Assembly (NCBI GenBank): GCA_016278615.1
Contig: JADQBM010000001.1
Span: forward strand, 1-47,643
Length of the DNA stretch: 47,643 bases
Reading direction: 5' to 3'
From: Clostridia bacterium
GTDB lineage: Bacteria > Bacillota > Clostridia > Peptostreptococcales > JAAYPU01
Shown piece by piece: positions 16,192 to 25,867 of this stretch (within the stretch, counting starts at the first letter, position 1; the number at the start of each line of letters is the position of its first letter). Position numbers and translations under genes: made by a program. Below the pieces are notes generated by a model. The model saw only the letters and a list, made by a program, of their open reading frames with translations, was not told the origin of the DNA and searched no databases.

Positions 16192-16989
16192 TTAATCCAT
16201 AAACCTTGGTTGGCCAGTATGAGCTGACAAACCTCCATCGACAGGTATGTTAGTGCCTGTGATAAATGATGCCATGTCTGAGGCCAGAAAAAGAATCACT
16301 TTTGCAACCTCAATAGGTTCTCCTATTCTGCCTATCGGATAGGTTTTTGTAAACATTTTTTCACATTTTTCTTTGCCGATTGCATCGGCACAAGCATGAT
16401 ACATTGGCGTTCTAATGGAACCGGGGCACACCGCATTGATACGAATATTATCCTTAGCATAGTCCAATGCCATTGATTTGGTCATATTAGAAACAGCACC
16501 CTTTGAGGTGTTGTATGCACAGCAGTCATAATCACCATATAGTCCTGAGACGGATGATGTATTAATAATACTACCTCTTTGTTTTTCAATCATTTGTGGA
16601 ATGAAATATTTTGATGTATGATATATGCCATTTTGATTTACATTTATCACTTGATTCCAATCTTCAGTAGTTGTTTCATGTAGTTTTGACCCCAATAGTA
16701 TACCCGCATTGTTCACCAATACATCACAGCCCCCACTATTCTCAATTACTTTTGCAAGTTCTTGCACTTCCGTTTCATTGAAGATGTCACATCGTATAAA
16801 AATGACATTGTCCTTATATTTTTTCTTCAAAGCCGTTTCTTCAGTCTTTCCTTTAACCTCATCTCTTCCGGAAAAAAAGACTTTGGCTCCTGCTTCCAAG
16901 AAAAGTTCTACTGTAGCTCTTCCGATGCCTGAAGTTCCTCCAATAATGACAACGTTTTGATTGTTAAACTGTATATTCAACTCATACAC
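16192..16989 (-). CDS. Short-chain dehydrogenase/reductase (SDR 1, HTGQPR tail)
   Basis: Protein of 265 aa, classical SDR: nucleotide motif GGTSGIG (residues about 17-23), NNAG, catalytic Ser in NTSSVSG, YxxxK as YNTSKG, and PG following NAVC. It catalyses NAD(P)-dependent carbonyl/alcohol interconversion. A distinctive tail, GGLSAHTGQPRFMD, is shared almost exactly with the SDR at 34017-34781 (GGLEIHTGQPRQDK), making the two close paralogues and suggesting related substrates. It follows the AOR terminator, so it probably has its own promoter; a TTTACTCA/TGAGTAAA dyad lies in the leader. Substrate unknown. Confidence 0.88.
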   Translation of the reverse strand: MYELNIQFNNQNVVIIGGTSGIGRATVELFLEAGAKVFFSGRDEVKGKTEETALKKKYKDNVIFIRCDIFNETEVQELAKVIENSGGCDVLVNNAGILLGSKLHETTTEDWNQVINVNQNGIYHTSKYFIPQMIEKQRGSIINTSSVSGLYGDYDCCAYNTSKGAVSNMTKSMALDYAKDNIRINAVCPGSIRTPMYHACADAIGKEKCEKMFTKTYPIGRIGEPIEVAKVILFLASDMASFITGTNIPVDGGLSAHTGQPRFMD

Positions 16990-17038
16990 CTCCTGTATAT
17001 CTAATAATTTCTAATTTATGACTGTACTCGTCAATGTC

Positions 17039-17059
17039 TTTACTCAGTCTTTGAGTAAA
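17039..17059. promoter_or_regulatory. Inverted repeat upstream of SDR 1
   Basis: Perfect 8-bp dyad TTTACTCA-5-TGAGTAAA between the AOR terminator and the SDR start, with TTGACG close downstream on the minus strand as a possible -35. It could be a repressor site; no matching regulator is identified. Confidence 0.4.
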
Positions 17060-17060
17060 A

Positions 17061-17085
17061 GAAGCACCTATTGAAGAGGTGCTTC
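17061..17085 (-). terminator. Terminator of the AOR operon (GAAGCACC type, copy A)
   Basis: Stem GAAGCACCT / AGGTGCTTC with a 7-base loop, preceded on the minus strand by CTCTCCTATTTATATATTG. The same hairpin and preceding block recur at 39252 and 45768. Confidence 0.85.
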
Positions 17086-17118
17086 CAACACAATATATAA
17101 ATAGGAGAGAGAATTACA

Positions 17119-18966
17119 CTACCACTGAATATCCAATTTTTCTAGCAATTTCTTTTTTGGAATACCATACTCATTCCAATTTCTAATTTCATAGTACTCA
17201 TCCATCATGCCATCCACATCAGCAATATTTGTACTTGCTCCACCAGACCCTCTTCTCTTTCTCATCTTTGGTGGCAATATATCATCTTTTCTTGATTGTC
17301 CATGATTTACCATGTACATTCTTTTAAGGTTAAAAATCCTTTCACCAGCTTCTAATAATTCTTGCCCTGTCATCTCCCAACCCGTTACCATGTTGATCCA
17401 TGATACGACGTTTTCCCAAGTTTTATCACCTAATCCAAAAATGATAAATTTGCAACAAGTTAATGAATCAAATACTGCCATAACATCTTGGTTTGTCTTT
17501 ATGAATTCAGGTTTACCTTCTGTGGAAAATCTATCCATCTTTCTAGCTTTACCATATCCAAAACCACCAAATTCTCCACCTACTTCAAAATCATGTGAAA
17601 ATGAATTTAGATGGCAAGCACCTCTCGTACTGGTTGCATATTGTAAGCCTGTACTATCAGCTGCTCTTGGATCGTGGGCAGGAAATTCCATGCCTCTAAC
17701 ATGTACTGCAAATTCAGGAGCTATTCCACCTAAGTGTTCAGAAGCTCTCTTTGTTCCTTCAGCTAATATGTCGCCAAAATCTTCTCTAAATGCTATCTTT
17801 TTTATGAGGGCAATCATATCATCAGGATTACCAAATCTCGCTTCTGTACCACCTAACATTTCTTTTGTAATAATACCATTTTCATAAGCTTCCATTGTAA
17901 ATGAAATAATGTTGCCTGTACCAATTGTATCCAATCCATATCTATTACATAATTCGTTGCCCAGTGCAATAGCTTCTAAATTATCTATACAGCAATTAGC
18001 GCCCAATAGACCCACTGTTTCATATTCTGGTCCAGCGCCTTTAACGCACTTGTATTTTCCCTCTTTTACTTCTATCGTTCTTCCACACCCTATGACACAT
18101 TGTGCGCAGTTGTACGGTTTAACCAATATTGTTTCTGCCATTTTTTGACCTGTAATGTTCTCTATATTAAAACTTCCACCGGACCAATTTCTTACAGGTA
18201 GATCTCCCACTGCTTCTACTGTAGATACACCGCAAGTTGTTCCATAGTTTCCCAAGTAGTCTTTTGTATTATTTCTTATTTCCGGCGCCCACTTTTTAAT
18301 AGAAGCTTTTAACTCCTCTTCGTTTACTACAGGTGGTTTCATTGTTCCTTGTACTACTATTGCTTTTAACTTTTTAGAACCCATTACAGTACCAACACCG
18401 CATCTTGCCGAAGTTCTTCCTTCATAACCATCATTCATAATTGCTGCTACTTTTGATAGGTTCTCTCCGCCTTGACCTATTGATGCTGTTACTGCTTTTT
18501 TCCCATGTTTTTCTCTTAGTATATCGTCTACTTCATAAGTGTCCTTACCCCATAGTTCTGCAGCGTCTAATATTTCTACTTCTCCATTATTAATGCTCAG
18601 ATAGACGGGTATCTCTGACTTTCCCTTAAATACGATTCCATCATAACCTGCTTTTTTTAAATTTGCTCCCCAGGTTCCTCCTGAGTTCGCTTCACCGTAA
18701 AGACCAGTCAACGGTGACTTTGTTACAACCTGATGTCTCCCAAAGTTAGGAACTTTTGTTCCTACCAAAGGACCTGCCATAAAAATAAGTAGGTTCTCTG
18801 GGCCTAATGGATCTGTTTTTGTATCTGTTTCGTCATATAATATTTTTGCACCTAGTCCACTTCCTCCTAAGTACTGTCTCAAAATTTTCTCTTCAAATGT
18901 TTGATAACTTATTTCTTTTGTAGTTAAGTCTACTCTAACTACTTTTCCCATATAACCGCCTAACAT
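17119..18966 (-). CDS. Aldehyde:ferredoxin oxidoreductase, tungsten/molybdopterin
   Basis: About 615 aa. It oxidises an aldehyde to the acid with ferredoxin as acceptor, in the cytoplasm. The N-terminal domain GGYMGKVVRVDLTTKEI and YLGGSGLGAKILYDE is typical of AOR domain 1; the [4Fe-4S] ligands are CAQCVIGC with a fourth Cys in SLTCCKF; GNELCNRYGLDTIGTGN matches the bis-pterin binding DxxGLDT region. Start chosen at ATG 18966 after GGGAGGAATAAA; an ATG 30 bp upstream overlaps the ribosome site. It lies 17 bp after a MoaD-like gene, a common pairing for pterin supply. In this operon it would oxidise the aldehyde left by the glycyl radical enzyme or transketolase (inference). Confidence 0.9.
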   Translation of the reverse strand: MLGGYMGKVVRVDLTTKEISYQTFEEKILRQYLGGSGLGAKILYDETDTKTDPLGPENLLIFMAGPLVGTKVPNFGRHQVVTKSPLTGLYGEANSGGTWGANLKKAGYDGIVFKGKSEIPVYLSINNGEVEILDAAELWGKDTYEVDDILREKHGKKAVTASIGQGGENLSKVAAIMNDGYEGRTSARCGVGTVMGSKKLKAIVVQGTMKPPVVNEEELKASIKKWAPEIRNNTKDYLGNYGTTCGVSTVEAVGDLPVRNWSGGSFNIENITGQKMAETILVKPYNCAQCVIGCGRTIEVKEGKYKCVKGAGPEYETVGLLGANCCIDNLEAIALGNELCNRYGLDTIGTGNIISFTMEAYENGIITKEMLGGTEARFGNPDDMIALIKKIAFREDFGDILAEGTKRASEHLGGIAPEFAVHVRGMEFPAHDPRAADSTGLQYATSTRGACHLNSFSHDFEVGGEFGGFGYGKARKMDRFSTEGKPEFIKTNQDVMAVFDSLTCCKFIIFGLGDKTWENVVSWINMVTGWEMTGQELLEAGERIFNLKRMYMVNHGQSRKDDILPPKMRKRRGSGGASTNIADVDGMMDEYYEIRNWNEYGIPKKKLLEKLDIQW

Positions 18967-18983
18967 TTTATTCCTCCCCTTTA

Positions 18984-19262
18984 TTATCCTCCGCATATTG
19001 GAAATAACAGTTTTAATCTACTATTCTTTTTTATTAATTCATGATCTTTTACGAGGTTGTCATTAAGTATATAAAGAGCTTTTAATTTATTGTCTATAAT
19101 AATCTTCCTATCAGTAAATATAGCTTCGATTTCTATATTATCCTTTAAGAAGTTGTCCATTAACTGTTTTATAGTAATTTCCTCTAAATTGCAGTTAATG
19201 ATTTGTTCATCTTTTTTTATTATTTCTTTATATGGGCTTGTTAACTGTAAGATAATTTCCAT
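18984..19262 (-). CDS. MoaD/ThiS-like ubiquitin-fold sulfur carrier
   Basis: Protein of 92 aa ending in the diglycine LLFPICGG, the site of adenylation and thiocarboxylation in MoaD/ThiS proteins. The body has the beta-grasp pattern with IIIDNKLKALYILNDNLVKD. It donates sulfur for the dithiolene of molybdopterin. Its place directly before AOR suggests a dedicated carrier for the tungsto-pterin of that enzyme. AAGGAGAAATT precedes ATG 19262. ThiS is an alternative but less likely from context. Confidence 0.85.
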   Translation of the reverse strand: MEIILQLTSPYKEIIKKDEQIINCNLEEITIKQLMDNFLKDNIEIEAIFTDRKIIIDNKLKALYILNDNLVKDHELIKKNSRLKLLFPICGG

Positions 19263-19361
19263 AATTTCTCCTTGTTAGTTTAGATATTGAATAACCTTGT
19301 GCCCATATATCAACATTTAAAGCTCGAAATTTTCTAAATAAATTTTAGTTTATACAACAAC

Positions 19362-20342
19362 TTATTCACATTTCTGGTTTTTTCTAGCTATTACTTTCTC
19401 TACTTTACTAGCTATATGAACACCAGATAGCTCAAATCTTTCTTTTAAATATTCTAGTGACCCTACTTCCCCAAAGATATCTTGAACGCCTATTCTTTCC
19501 ATTGATACGGGTGTATTTTCACATAATACTTCTGCCACTGCACTTCCAAGTCCATTAATTATGTTGTGATTTTCTGCAGTTACGATTGCACCAGTTTCTT
19601 TTGCCGCCTTAATGATTGATTCTTTGTCTATTGGTTTTATCGTAAACATATCTAAAACCCTAACGCTTATTCCTTTTGTTTCTAAAATTTTTGCTGCATC
19701 TATTGCTTCTGCTACACATATGCCACAAGCTATTATTGTTGCGTCTGTTCCTTCTCTTATCTTTATTGCTTTTCCTATTTCAAATGATGAACCTACTTCA
19801 TATACTTTTCGCACAAATTTTCTAACCAATCGAATGTAGTGCATTCCATATATGTCTGCTACTTGTTTTACTATATTATCTATGACTGTTGAATCTGCTG
19901 GTTCTATTACTGTCATTTCTGGAATACCTCTCATGATACCTAAATCTTCAAAAGGCATATGCGTTCCACCATTTAATGCTGCTGTTACGCCTGGGTCACT
20001 TCCTATTACTTTTACATTTTGCTTAGCATAAGCACAAGACATAAATATTTGATCACATACTCTTCTTGTTGCAAATACCCCAAAAGTATGTGCAAAAGGT
20101 ATAAATCCTCTTACAGATAATCCTGCTGCTACACCTATCATATTTGCTTCTTGTACCCCTACATCAACTGTTCTCTCTGGAAATTCTGTTTGAAATGGCT
20201 TTGTACCCATTGCTGCCATTAAGTCAGAATCCAGCATAACTACCTTTTCATTTTCTCGGGCACACTCTTGTAAGGCTTTACAATATACTTTTCTCATTTC
20301 TACCGATTCTTGGTTGTTTTCTTTTGCTAATACAACGCTCAT
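19362..20342 (-). CDS. Transketolase C-terminal subunit (TK1-C)
   Basis: About 326 aa, the pyrimidine-binding plus C-terminal half of a split thiamine-diphosphate transketolase. Markers: LDSDLMAAMG, VDVGVQEANMIGVAAG (activating Glu), FATRRVCDQIF, THMPFEDLGIMR and TAENHNIINGLGSAV. Start at ATG 20342, overlapping the N-subunit stop by 4 bp (ATGA). With TK1-N it transfers two-carbon units between ketose and aldose phosphates or analogues. A paralogous pair is at 36260-38111. Presence inside a transporter/AOR operon suggests an unusual acceptor or donor rather than housekeeping pentose metabolism. Confidence 0.92.
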   Translation of the reverse strand: MSVVLAKENNQESVEMRKVYCKALQECARENEKVVMLDSDLMAAMGTKPFQTEFPERTVDVGVQEANMIGVAAGLSVRGFIPFAHTFGVFATRRVCDQIFMSCAYAKQNVKVIGSDPGVTAALNGGTHMPFEDLGIMRGIPEMTVIEPADSTVIDNIVKQVADIYGMHYIRLVRKFVRKVYEVGSSFEIGKAIKIREGTDATIIACGICVAEAIDAAKILETKGISVRVLDMFTIKPIDKESIIKAAKETGAIVTAENHNIINGLGSAVAEVLCENTPVSMERIGVQDIFGEVGSLEYLKERFELSGVHIASKVEKVIARKNQKCE

Positions 20343-21193
20343 TTTTTCTCCCCACCCTTTATCTCTGCTAATTCTATTTCTAATTCTGATAATGCTTGAT
20401 CTAGCTGTTCTTCGTTTATAGCCATACTGTGGGATCCAATCTTTCCTGCTGTTAAACAAGCTCCTTTTCCTTTAATTGTATTGAGAATTATAATTGAAGG
20501 CTTTTCATTTTGTGCTTTGGAATTATGAATAGCTCGAGATATTTCTTGGACATTATGTCCATCTATTTCTTGACTGTACCATCCAAACTCACTAAACTTA
20601 GCTCCTATATCTGTCAAATCACATACTTCGTGAATATAGCCATCGATTTGACATTTGTTATAATCTACAAATGCTATTATCTTGGATAACTTTCTATGCC
20701 CCGCGAATAATGCAGCTTCCCAAACTTGACCCTCTTGAATTTCACCATCACCTAAGATTAAATAGGTATAGGCGTCAAGGCCTTTCATCTTGTTCCCCAG
20801 TGCGATGCCCATGGCAGAACTTGCACCTTGTCCTAATGAGCCTGTTGTCATATCTATACCTGGTGTTTTATTCATATCACAATGACTGGGCAAGTTTGTC
20901 CCTGGCTTATTGAGTGTCTTTAACATTTCTTTATCAAAATAACCCTTTAATGCTAATGCCGCATATACAGATGGTCCTGCATGACCTTTTGATACGACTA
21001 ACCAGTCTCTTTCTTCCCACTTGGGATTTTGAGGGTCAATTTTCATTTCTCCATTATATAAAACAGCCAGAACATCCACTATTGATAATGATCCGCCTAT
21101 ATGTCCTGATCCTAAATTCGAAATCGCTTTAAATACTTCTTGTCTAATTGAATTTGCAAATATTCTCGTTTCTAATACCTTTTGGTTATTCAA
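20339..21193 (-). CDS. Transketolase N-terminal subunit (TK1-N)
   Basis: About 284 aa, the thiamine-diphosphate-binding half of a split transketolase. Markers: SGHIGGSLSIVDVL, LSKGHAGPSVYAAL, TGSLGQGASSAMGIALG, and the cofactor signature LGDGEIQEGQVWEAALFAG followed by DYNKCQIDG. The start is taken as TTG 21193 because GGGGAGG lies 6 bases before it and the resulting N-terminus aligns with the paralogue at 37278-38111; the ATG at 21232 lies upstream of that site. Coupled with TK1-C by a 4-bp overlap. Confidence 0.9.
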   Translation of the reverse strand: MNNQKVLETRIFANSIRQEVFKAISNLGSGHIGGSLSIVDVLAVLYNGEMKIDPQNPKWEERDWLVVSKGHAGPSVYAALALKGYFDKEMLKTLNKPGTNLPSHCDMNKTPGIDMTTGSLGQGASSAMGIALGNKMKGLDAYTYLILGDGEIQEGQVWEAALFAGHRKLSKIIAFVDYNKCQIDGYIHEVCDLTDIGAKFSEFGWYSQEIDGHNVQEISRAIHNSKAQNEKPSIIILNTIKGKGACLTAGKIGSHSMAINEEQLDQALSELEIELAEIKGGEKK

Positions 21194-21302
21194 TTTTTGC
21201 CTCCCCTTTGCAGCATATATTAAAATCAACATCGAAAATCACATTGAAATTATCATTTTTTAAAATATAAGAATTATGATTGCTAAGACTGAGTTTTTTA
21301 TA

Positions 21303-21333
21303 AAGTAGCCAAAATATCATATTTTGGCTACTT
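21303..21333. terminator. Intercistronic hairpin after the binding-protein gene
   Basis: Stem AAGTAGCCAAAATAT / ATATTTTGGCTACTT nearly perfect. It lies just past the rbsB-type stop and before the transketolase genes, with only a weak T-tract on the minus strand. It likely gives partial termination or stabilises the upstream mRNA, letting the binding protein be made in excess. Confidence 0.65.
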
Positions 21334-21343
21334 TTAAGTTTTT

Positions 21344-22309
21344 TTAGAATGCGGGTTCAGAAACATCAACGTTTTCAGCGTCTATTCTTTGTCCAGGAAT
21401 AATGATAAATTCCTCAACTTCTTCACCATTTAAAATCTTCATAGCAGCATCAAATCCCTCGTAACCGGCTGGCTTATATAACCATGTAGCCATTAGTTCT
21501 CCAGCTTTGATGGCATCTAATTCTTCTTTTTGTCCATCTAATCCAACGACAGGCATTTCACCAAGTCTGCCCGCATCTTTTAGGGCTTGAATAACACCTA
21601 AAGCCATTTCACCATTACATGCATAAACAAAATCAATGGTTCCTTCTGGGTTAGCTTGCAGGATGTCTTGCATAACATTAAAAGCTTCAGGTCTTCTATA
21701 TTCGCCAGCTACTTGTGCAATAATCTTGATATCTGGATAATCCGCTAATATTTCTTTAGCGCCACCAATTCTGTCTTCGGAAGTTTGATCTCCTGGAATG
21801 CCTTCAAGCATAACAATATTCCCTTTTGGCGCACCATTTCTATCCGTTAATACTTCCACAATATACTCACCAATGGTATGTCCTAAGTCCAAATTATCCA
21901 TAGAAACCATAGTTACAGCTTCAGTCCCTGATATGGGTTTTCCAACAAACATAAATGGAATACCTTGTTCGTGTACTTCAGTAAGTTTTTGCTTTAAACC
22001 TTCTGCTTTAGATGCTTGAACCATTAACAAGTCAATTCCTTGTGAAAGCATGTCTTCAATACCCGCAACCTGCTTAACCACTGAATTCTGTCCGTCAGTT
22101 GCTATTACACTTACATTTGGATATTTAGACGCGGCATCCATAATTTGTTCTCTTTGAGTCACCATAAATGGATGATCTAGACCTTCTTGAGATAAACCGA
22201 TTACAATTTGCTCCTCTTCAGTATCAGATGAGCTATCCTGTGAACCGCCACATCCAACCATAGATAGGATCAAAACACACATGAGTAAAATACTAATAAT
22301 TTTTTTCAT
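21344..22309 (-). CDS. Sugar-binding lipoprotein of an RbsB-type ABC importer
   Basis: Protein of 321 aa. N-terminal signal peptide with lipobox LSMVGC, so it is a lipoprotein on the outer face of the membrane. The mature part is a Peripla_BP_4 fold: VIGLSQEGLDHPFMVTQRE, then NSVVKQVAGIEDMLSQGIDL, and VVGLDGQKEELDAIKAGEL near the C-terminus. It delivers a sugar or sugar-like ligand to the RbsC/RbsA-type transporter encoded just upstream. GGAGGAGACAA supports the start. Ligand identity is not visible; ribose-type proteins also bind AI-2, xylose, galactose or sulfosugar-like ligands. Confidence 0.9.
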   Translation of the reverse strand: MKKIISILLMCVLILSMVGCGGSQDSSSDTEEEQIVIGLSQEGLDHPFMVTQREQIMDAASKYPNVSVIATDGQNSVVKQVAGIEDMLSQGIDLLMVQASKAEGLKQKLTEVHEQGIPFMFVGKPISGTEAVTMVSMDNLDLGHTIGEYIVEVLTDRNGAPKGNIVMLEGIPGDQTSEDRIGGAKEILADYPDIKIIAQVAGEYRRPEAFNVMQDILQANPEGTIDFVYACNGEMALGVIQALKDAGRLGEMPVVGLDGQKEELDAIKAGELMATWLYKPAGYEGFDAAMKILNGEEVEEFIIIPGQRIDAENVDVSEPAF

Positions 22310-22417
22310 TTGTCTCCTCCAACTCTCATTTTTTTTATTTAAAGAATCTCAACACATAGATAAATCTTTTACATTGATTTTCTTTGAATAACATTAGATT
22401 AAAGAACTCCCTTAAGC

Positions 22418-23380
22418 CTATACACTCTTCTTATCATGCAAACCTTGAAGAACAGTTGCAACTACAATGATAAGGCCTTTAAATATCATTTGGGCATAAG
22501 ATGGCACATTTATTAAGTTAAGAAGGTTGCTTAATATACCAATTACAAGTATGCCTATAACTGTACCAAATATAGTGCCCGAACCACCCTTTAGGCTTGT
22601 ACCTCCTATAACGGCCGCCGCAATAGCATCCATTTCCATACCTGTACCTAATCGTGCTTCTCCTACATTTAAGTGTGTGGCCATGATAATTCCAGCAAAA
22701 CCCGCTAGAAGTCCAGATAGACCATATATATAAATGGTTACTCTATCAACATTAATACCAGAAAGTTTACTGGCTTCTGGATTGCCTCCAATTGCATAAG
22801 TGTATCTTCCAAACGGTGTATATTTTAATATAATGGCGATAATGATTGCCACAGAAATGAACAATATCGCTTGAAAGGGTATAACACCAAAAACCTTTCC
22901 TTGTCCAATAAATCTTAGCATTTCTGGTGTTCCAATGATTGGGTGGCCTTTAGAGTAAGTCAACCCCAGTCCAGTGTAAATACTCATGGCACCAAGGGTA
23001 ACAATGAATGGCTGCACCTTAAACTTTGTAATGACTGTCCCGTTTAATAAGCCAGCGCATAAACCAAAAATCAATGGTCCTACAAATGCGGCAACTATGC
23101 CATATTCTTTTAAACCAGCTACTAATAAAGCTCCACATGCTAGTATAGGTCCAACAGACAAGTCAATACCTCCTGTTAGAATAACAAGCGTCATACCAAT
23201 ACTAACAATTCCAATAATAGATATCTGACGTGCTATATTTAATAAGTTGCCTGGCTTCAAAAATACCGGAGTTATTAAGGAACATATAACAAACAGAACT
23301 AATAAAAGTAACAACATACCATATTTTTCAAAATAAGTCCCTAAATGCATGCTATTTTTCTTGTTATTGATTTCTTCCAT
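22418..23380 (-). CDS. Sugar ABC transporter permease, RbsC type
   Basis: Protein of 320 aa with eight to ten hydrophobic helices, BPD_transp_2 family. Typical segments: VSIGMTLVILTGGIDLSVGP, KFKVQPFIVTLGAMSIY, YAIGGNPEASKLSGINV and GTSLKGGSGTIFGTVIG. It forms the membrane channel, probably as a homodimer, for the importer. Its ATG overlaps the last base of the ATPase gene stop. It could also be the docking partner for the ATPase-dead RbsA-like protein at 29533-30930 (inference). Confidence 0.92.
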   Translation of the reverse strand: MEEINNKKNSMHLGTYFEKYGMLLLLLVLFVICSLITPVFLKPGNLLNIARQISIIGIVSIGMTLVILTGGIDLSVGPILACGALLVAGLKEYGIVAAFVGPLIFGLCAGLLNGTVITKFKVQPFIVTLGAMSIYTGLGLTYSKGHPIIGTPEMLRFIGQGKVFGVIPFQAILFISVAIIIAIILKYTPFGRYTYAIGGNPEASKLSGINVDRVTIYIYGLSGLLAGFAGIIMATHLNVGEARLGTGMEMDAIAAAVIGGTSLKGGSGTIFGTVIGILVIGILSNLLNLINVPSYAQMIFKGLIIVVATVLQGLHDKKSV

Positions 23381-24867
23381 TAATTACAACCTCCCATTGC
23401 ATATTCTAATATTTTTTCTTCTGTCACTTCTTCGTGTGTGAGCTCTCCATTAATTCTACCTTCACGCATCACTAGAACTCTGTCACTCATGCCAATAATT
23501 TCTGGTAATTCTGAAGAAATCATTATTACAGCTGTTCCATTATTACTGAGTTCACGCATTAAGTTATATATCTCTACTTTTGCTCCAACGTCAATTCCTC
23601 TTGTTGGCTCATCTAGAATAATAATTCTACACTCTCTAGCTAACCATTTTCCTAGAACGACTTTTTGTTGATTTCCTCCACTTAGGTTAACTGCTTTAGC
23701 TTCCATGCTTGGAGTTGCAATCTTTAAACTTTTAATATATCGATTCGCAATTTCTTTTTCTTTGTATTTATTGACAAATGCTTTATTAGTAATACTTTTT
23801 AATAAAGAAATACATATGTTTTCTCTTATAGTTAGGCCCAGAATTAATCCTTGCGATTTCCTATCTTCTGTGACAAATCCAATACCTTGCTTCATTGCAT
23901 CTATTGATTGATTGATGGTTACTTCTTTGCCATCAATCTTGATTACACCGCTATCAATTTTATCAGCACCAAAAATCGCCCGTGCTAATTCAGTTCGACC
24001 AGAACCAACAAGGCCAGCAATACCAAGCACTTCACCCTTATTAGCAGTAAAATTAATGTTATCTAGTACACCCTTGCGCGAAAGTCCCTTAACTTCTAAA
24101 ATTGGCGTCTTATTAACACTTGATATGTCTGGATAGATTTCACTTAGTTCTCTACCAACCATCATTCTAATAAGACTGGATTCATCAATTTCATCAATAT
24201 CTTTTGTTCCAATATACTCCCCATCTTTTAAAACAGTGACTCTATCAGCACACTCAAAGATTTCTGATAAGTGATGAGAAATAAATATTATTGTAACGCC
24301 TTTTTCCTTTAAACTACAAACAATTTCAAAAAGTGCATCGATTTCATTGTTGGTTAAAGATGCCGTAGGTTCATCCATTATGATAAAAGAGGCGTCCATA
24401 GATAGGGCCTTGGCTATTTCAATCATCTGTTGCTGAGCAACACTTAATTTCCTAACAGGAACTTCTAAATTTATTTTAATATTGAGACTTCTTAGTATTT
24501 CTTGTGATCGTTTTTTCATTTCTTTAAAGTTAACAAATTGTCCATTCTTTATTTCTCTACCAAGAAAAATATTTTCAACAGCATTCATATTTGGAACCAA
24601 ATTTAATTCCTGATGAATAATAGCAATTCCTAAATCTTGTACATCATGAGGCGTTTTAGCTTTTAGAGGCTTCCCTTCAAAGAAAATCTCACCACTTGTT
24701 GGCGTAGACGCTCCGCTAAGCAGTTTAATCAAAGTAGATTTTCCAGCACCATTTTCGCCCATCAAAGCGTGTACTTCACCCTTCTTACAAGAAAATGTAA
24801 CATTGTTTAAAGCTGTGACCCCAGGAAATTTTTTGGTTATATTTTTCATTACTAAAATATCTGACAT
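23380..24867 (-). CDS. Sugar ABC transporter ATPase, RbsA type (two active cassettes)
   Basis: Protein of 495 aa with two nucleotide-binding domains. NBD1: Walker A GENGAGKST, signature LSVAQQQ, Walker B MDEPTASL. NBD2: degenerate Walker A GLVGSGRTE as usual in the family, signature LSGGNQQK, Walker B LDEPTRGIDVG. It energises import by the RbsC/RbsB-type partners encoded immediately downstream, with a 1-base overlap to the permease. It is the direct comparison for the dead homologue at 29533-30930. Family secure; substrate unknown. Confidence 0.93.
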   Translation of the reverse strand: MSDILVMKNITKKFPGVTALNNVTFSCKKGEVHALMGENGAGKSTLIKLLSGASTPTSGEIFFEGKPLKAKTPHDVQDLGIAIIHQELNLVPNMNAVENIFLGREIKNGQFVNFKEMKKRSQEILRSLNIKINLEVPVRKLSVAQQQMIEIAKALSMDASFIIMDEPTASLTNNEIDALFEIVCSLKEKGVTIIFISHHLSEIFECADRVTVLKDGEYIGTKDIDEIDESSLIRMMVGRELSEIYPDISSVNKTPILEVKGLSRKGVLDNINFTANKGEVLGIAGLVGSGRTELARAIFGADKIDSGVIKIDGKEVTINQSIDAMKQGIGFVTEDRKSQGLILGLTIRENICISLLKSITNKAFVNKYKEKEIANRYIKSLKIATPSMEAKAVNLSGGNQQKVVLGKWLARECRIIILDEPTRGIDVGAKVEIYNLMRELSNNGTAVIMISSELPEIIGMSDRVLVMREGRINGELTHEEVTEEKILEYAMGGCN

Positions 24868-24884
24868 CTAATTTCAACTCTTTT

Positions 24885-25796
24885 CTATAATAATTCTACG
24901 ATAAGACCTTTGTTTTTAAATGCTTCAGCCCAATTCTTCATATCATATTCAGAAGGAGACTTAATCTCAGCTAAATCATAAATTAAACCAAGTTGATTAT
25001 ATTTTGCTTTTCCTAAACTGTGATACCCTAAAAGGTGTACAACACCATTGGGGTTATTCTCACTTATAAAGTTTGCAAGATTATTTAAATCTTTTTCATT
25101 GGTGTTGATTCCCGGAATTAAGGGTAATCTTGTAACAACATCTTTTAATTTAATTATTTTTTTATAATTATCTAAAATAGTCCTATTTTCAACGCCAGTA
25201 TACTTTAAATGTGTATCATTATCTATTGACTTAAGATCAAATAATAATAAATCAGCTTCCTTTACTGCATCATAAAATATGTTCCAATTTACATATCCAG
25301 TGGTTTCTATTGCTACATTAAATCCATACTTTCTTATTTCAGGAATTAAATTTCTCAAAAACTCGGGTTGCATAACAGGTTCACCACCAGATATGGTTAC
25401 GCCGCCATGTGATTTTTTATAAAAATGTGCATCTCTTTTTACTTTTTCTATAACTTCTTCTACTGTGTAAAACTGTCCGATTTTACTAATGGCTTGAGTG
25501 GAGCAAGTTTCTGAACATTCTAGACAGTTTACACACATATCCCAATCAATTTCTATCATGTTGTTAACATTTTTTATAGCATCTACTCTACAAGCTCCCA
25601 CACAAGTATTGCAATTTATACACTTAGCTGAAGAATAGTTTATCTGGGTGTTATTTAGAAAAGCCTCAGGATTAGAACACCATTTACAATTCAATGGACA
25701 ACCTTTTAGAAAAACAACTGTCCTTATTCCAGGGCCATCATGAATAGAAAATCTTTGAAAATTAAAAATCAATCCTTTTTTTTCTATGTTACTCAA
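24885..25796 (-). CDS. Glycyl radical enzyme activase 1 (radical SAM)
   Basis: Protein of 303 aa. Radical SAM cluster motif CPLNCKWCSN (CxxxCxxC), preceded by FSIHDGPGIRT, then two ferredoxin-type [4Fe-4S] motifs: CINCNTCVGAC and CVNCLECSETC. SAM-binding GGEP (ISGGEPVMQ) follows. This is the layout of PFL/CutD-type activases that place the radical on the glycine of a partner enzyme. It starts at TTG 25796, supported by GAGGTGATCAA; no ATG fits. It lies 71 bp downstream of glycyl radical enzyme 1, its presumed target. An equivalent pair is at 42158-45443. Confidence 0.92.
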   Translation of the reverse strand: MSNIEKKGLIFNFQRFSIHDGPGIRTVVFLKGCPLNCKWCSNPEAFLNNTQINYSSAKCINCNTCVGACRVDAIKNVNNMIEIDWDMCVNCLECSETCSTQAISKIGQFYTVEEVIEKVKRDAHFYKKSHGGVTISGGEPVMQPEFLRNLIPEIRKYGFNVAIETTGYVNWNIFYDAVKEADLLLFDLKSIDNDTHLKYTGVENRTILDNYKKIIKLKDVVTRLPLIPGINTNEKDLNNLANFISENNPNGVVHLLGYHSLGKAKYNQLGLIYDLAEIKSPSEYDMKNWAEAFKNKGLIVELL

Positions 25797-25867
25797 TTGA
25801 TCACCTCATTGAATACGTGTAAAGCATAAACTGCCCCTGCTGTACTATTCATCAATTTAAAATTCTA

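Noticed and set aside
17312..17887. 191-codon plus-strand ORF
   Set aside because: It lies wholly antisense within the aldehyde:ferredoxin oxidoreductase gene, whose motifs are clear; an antisense shadow.
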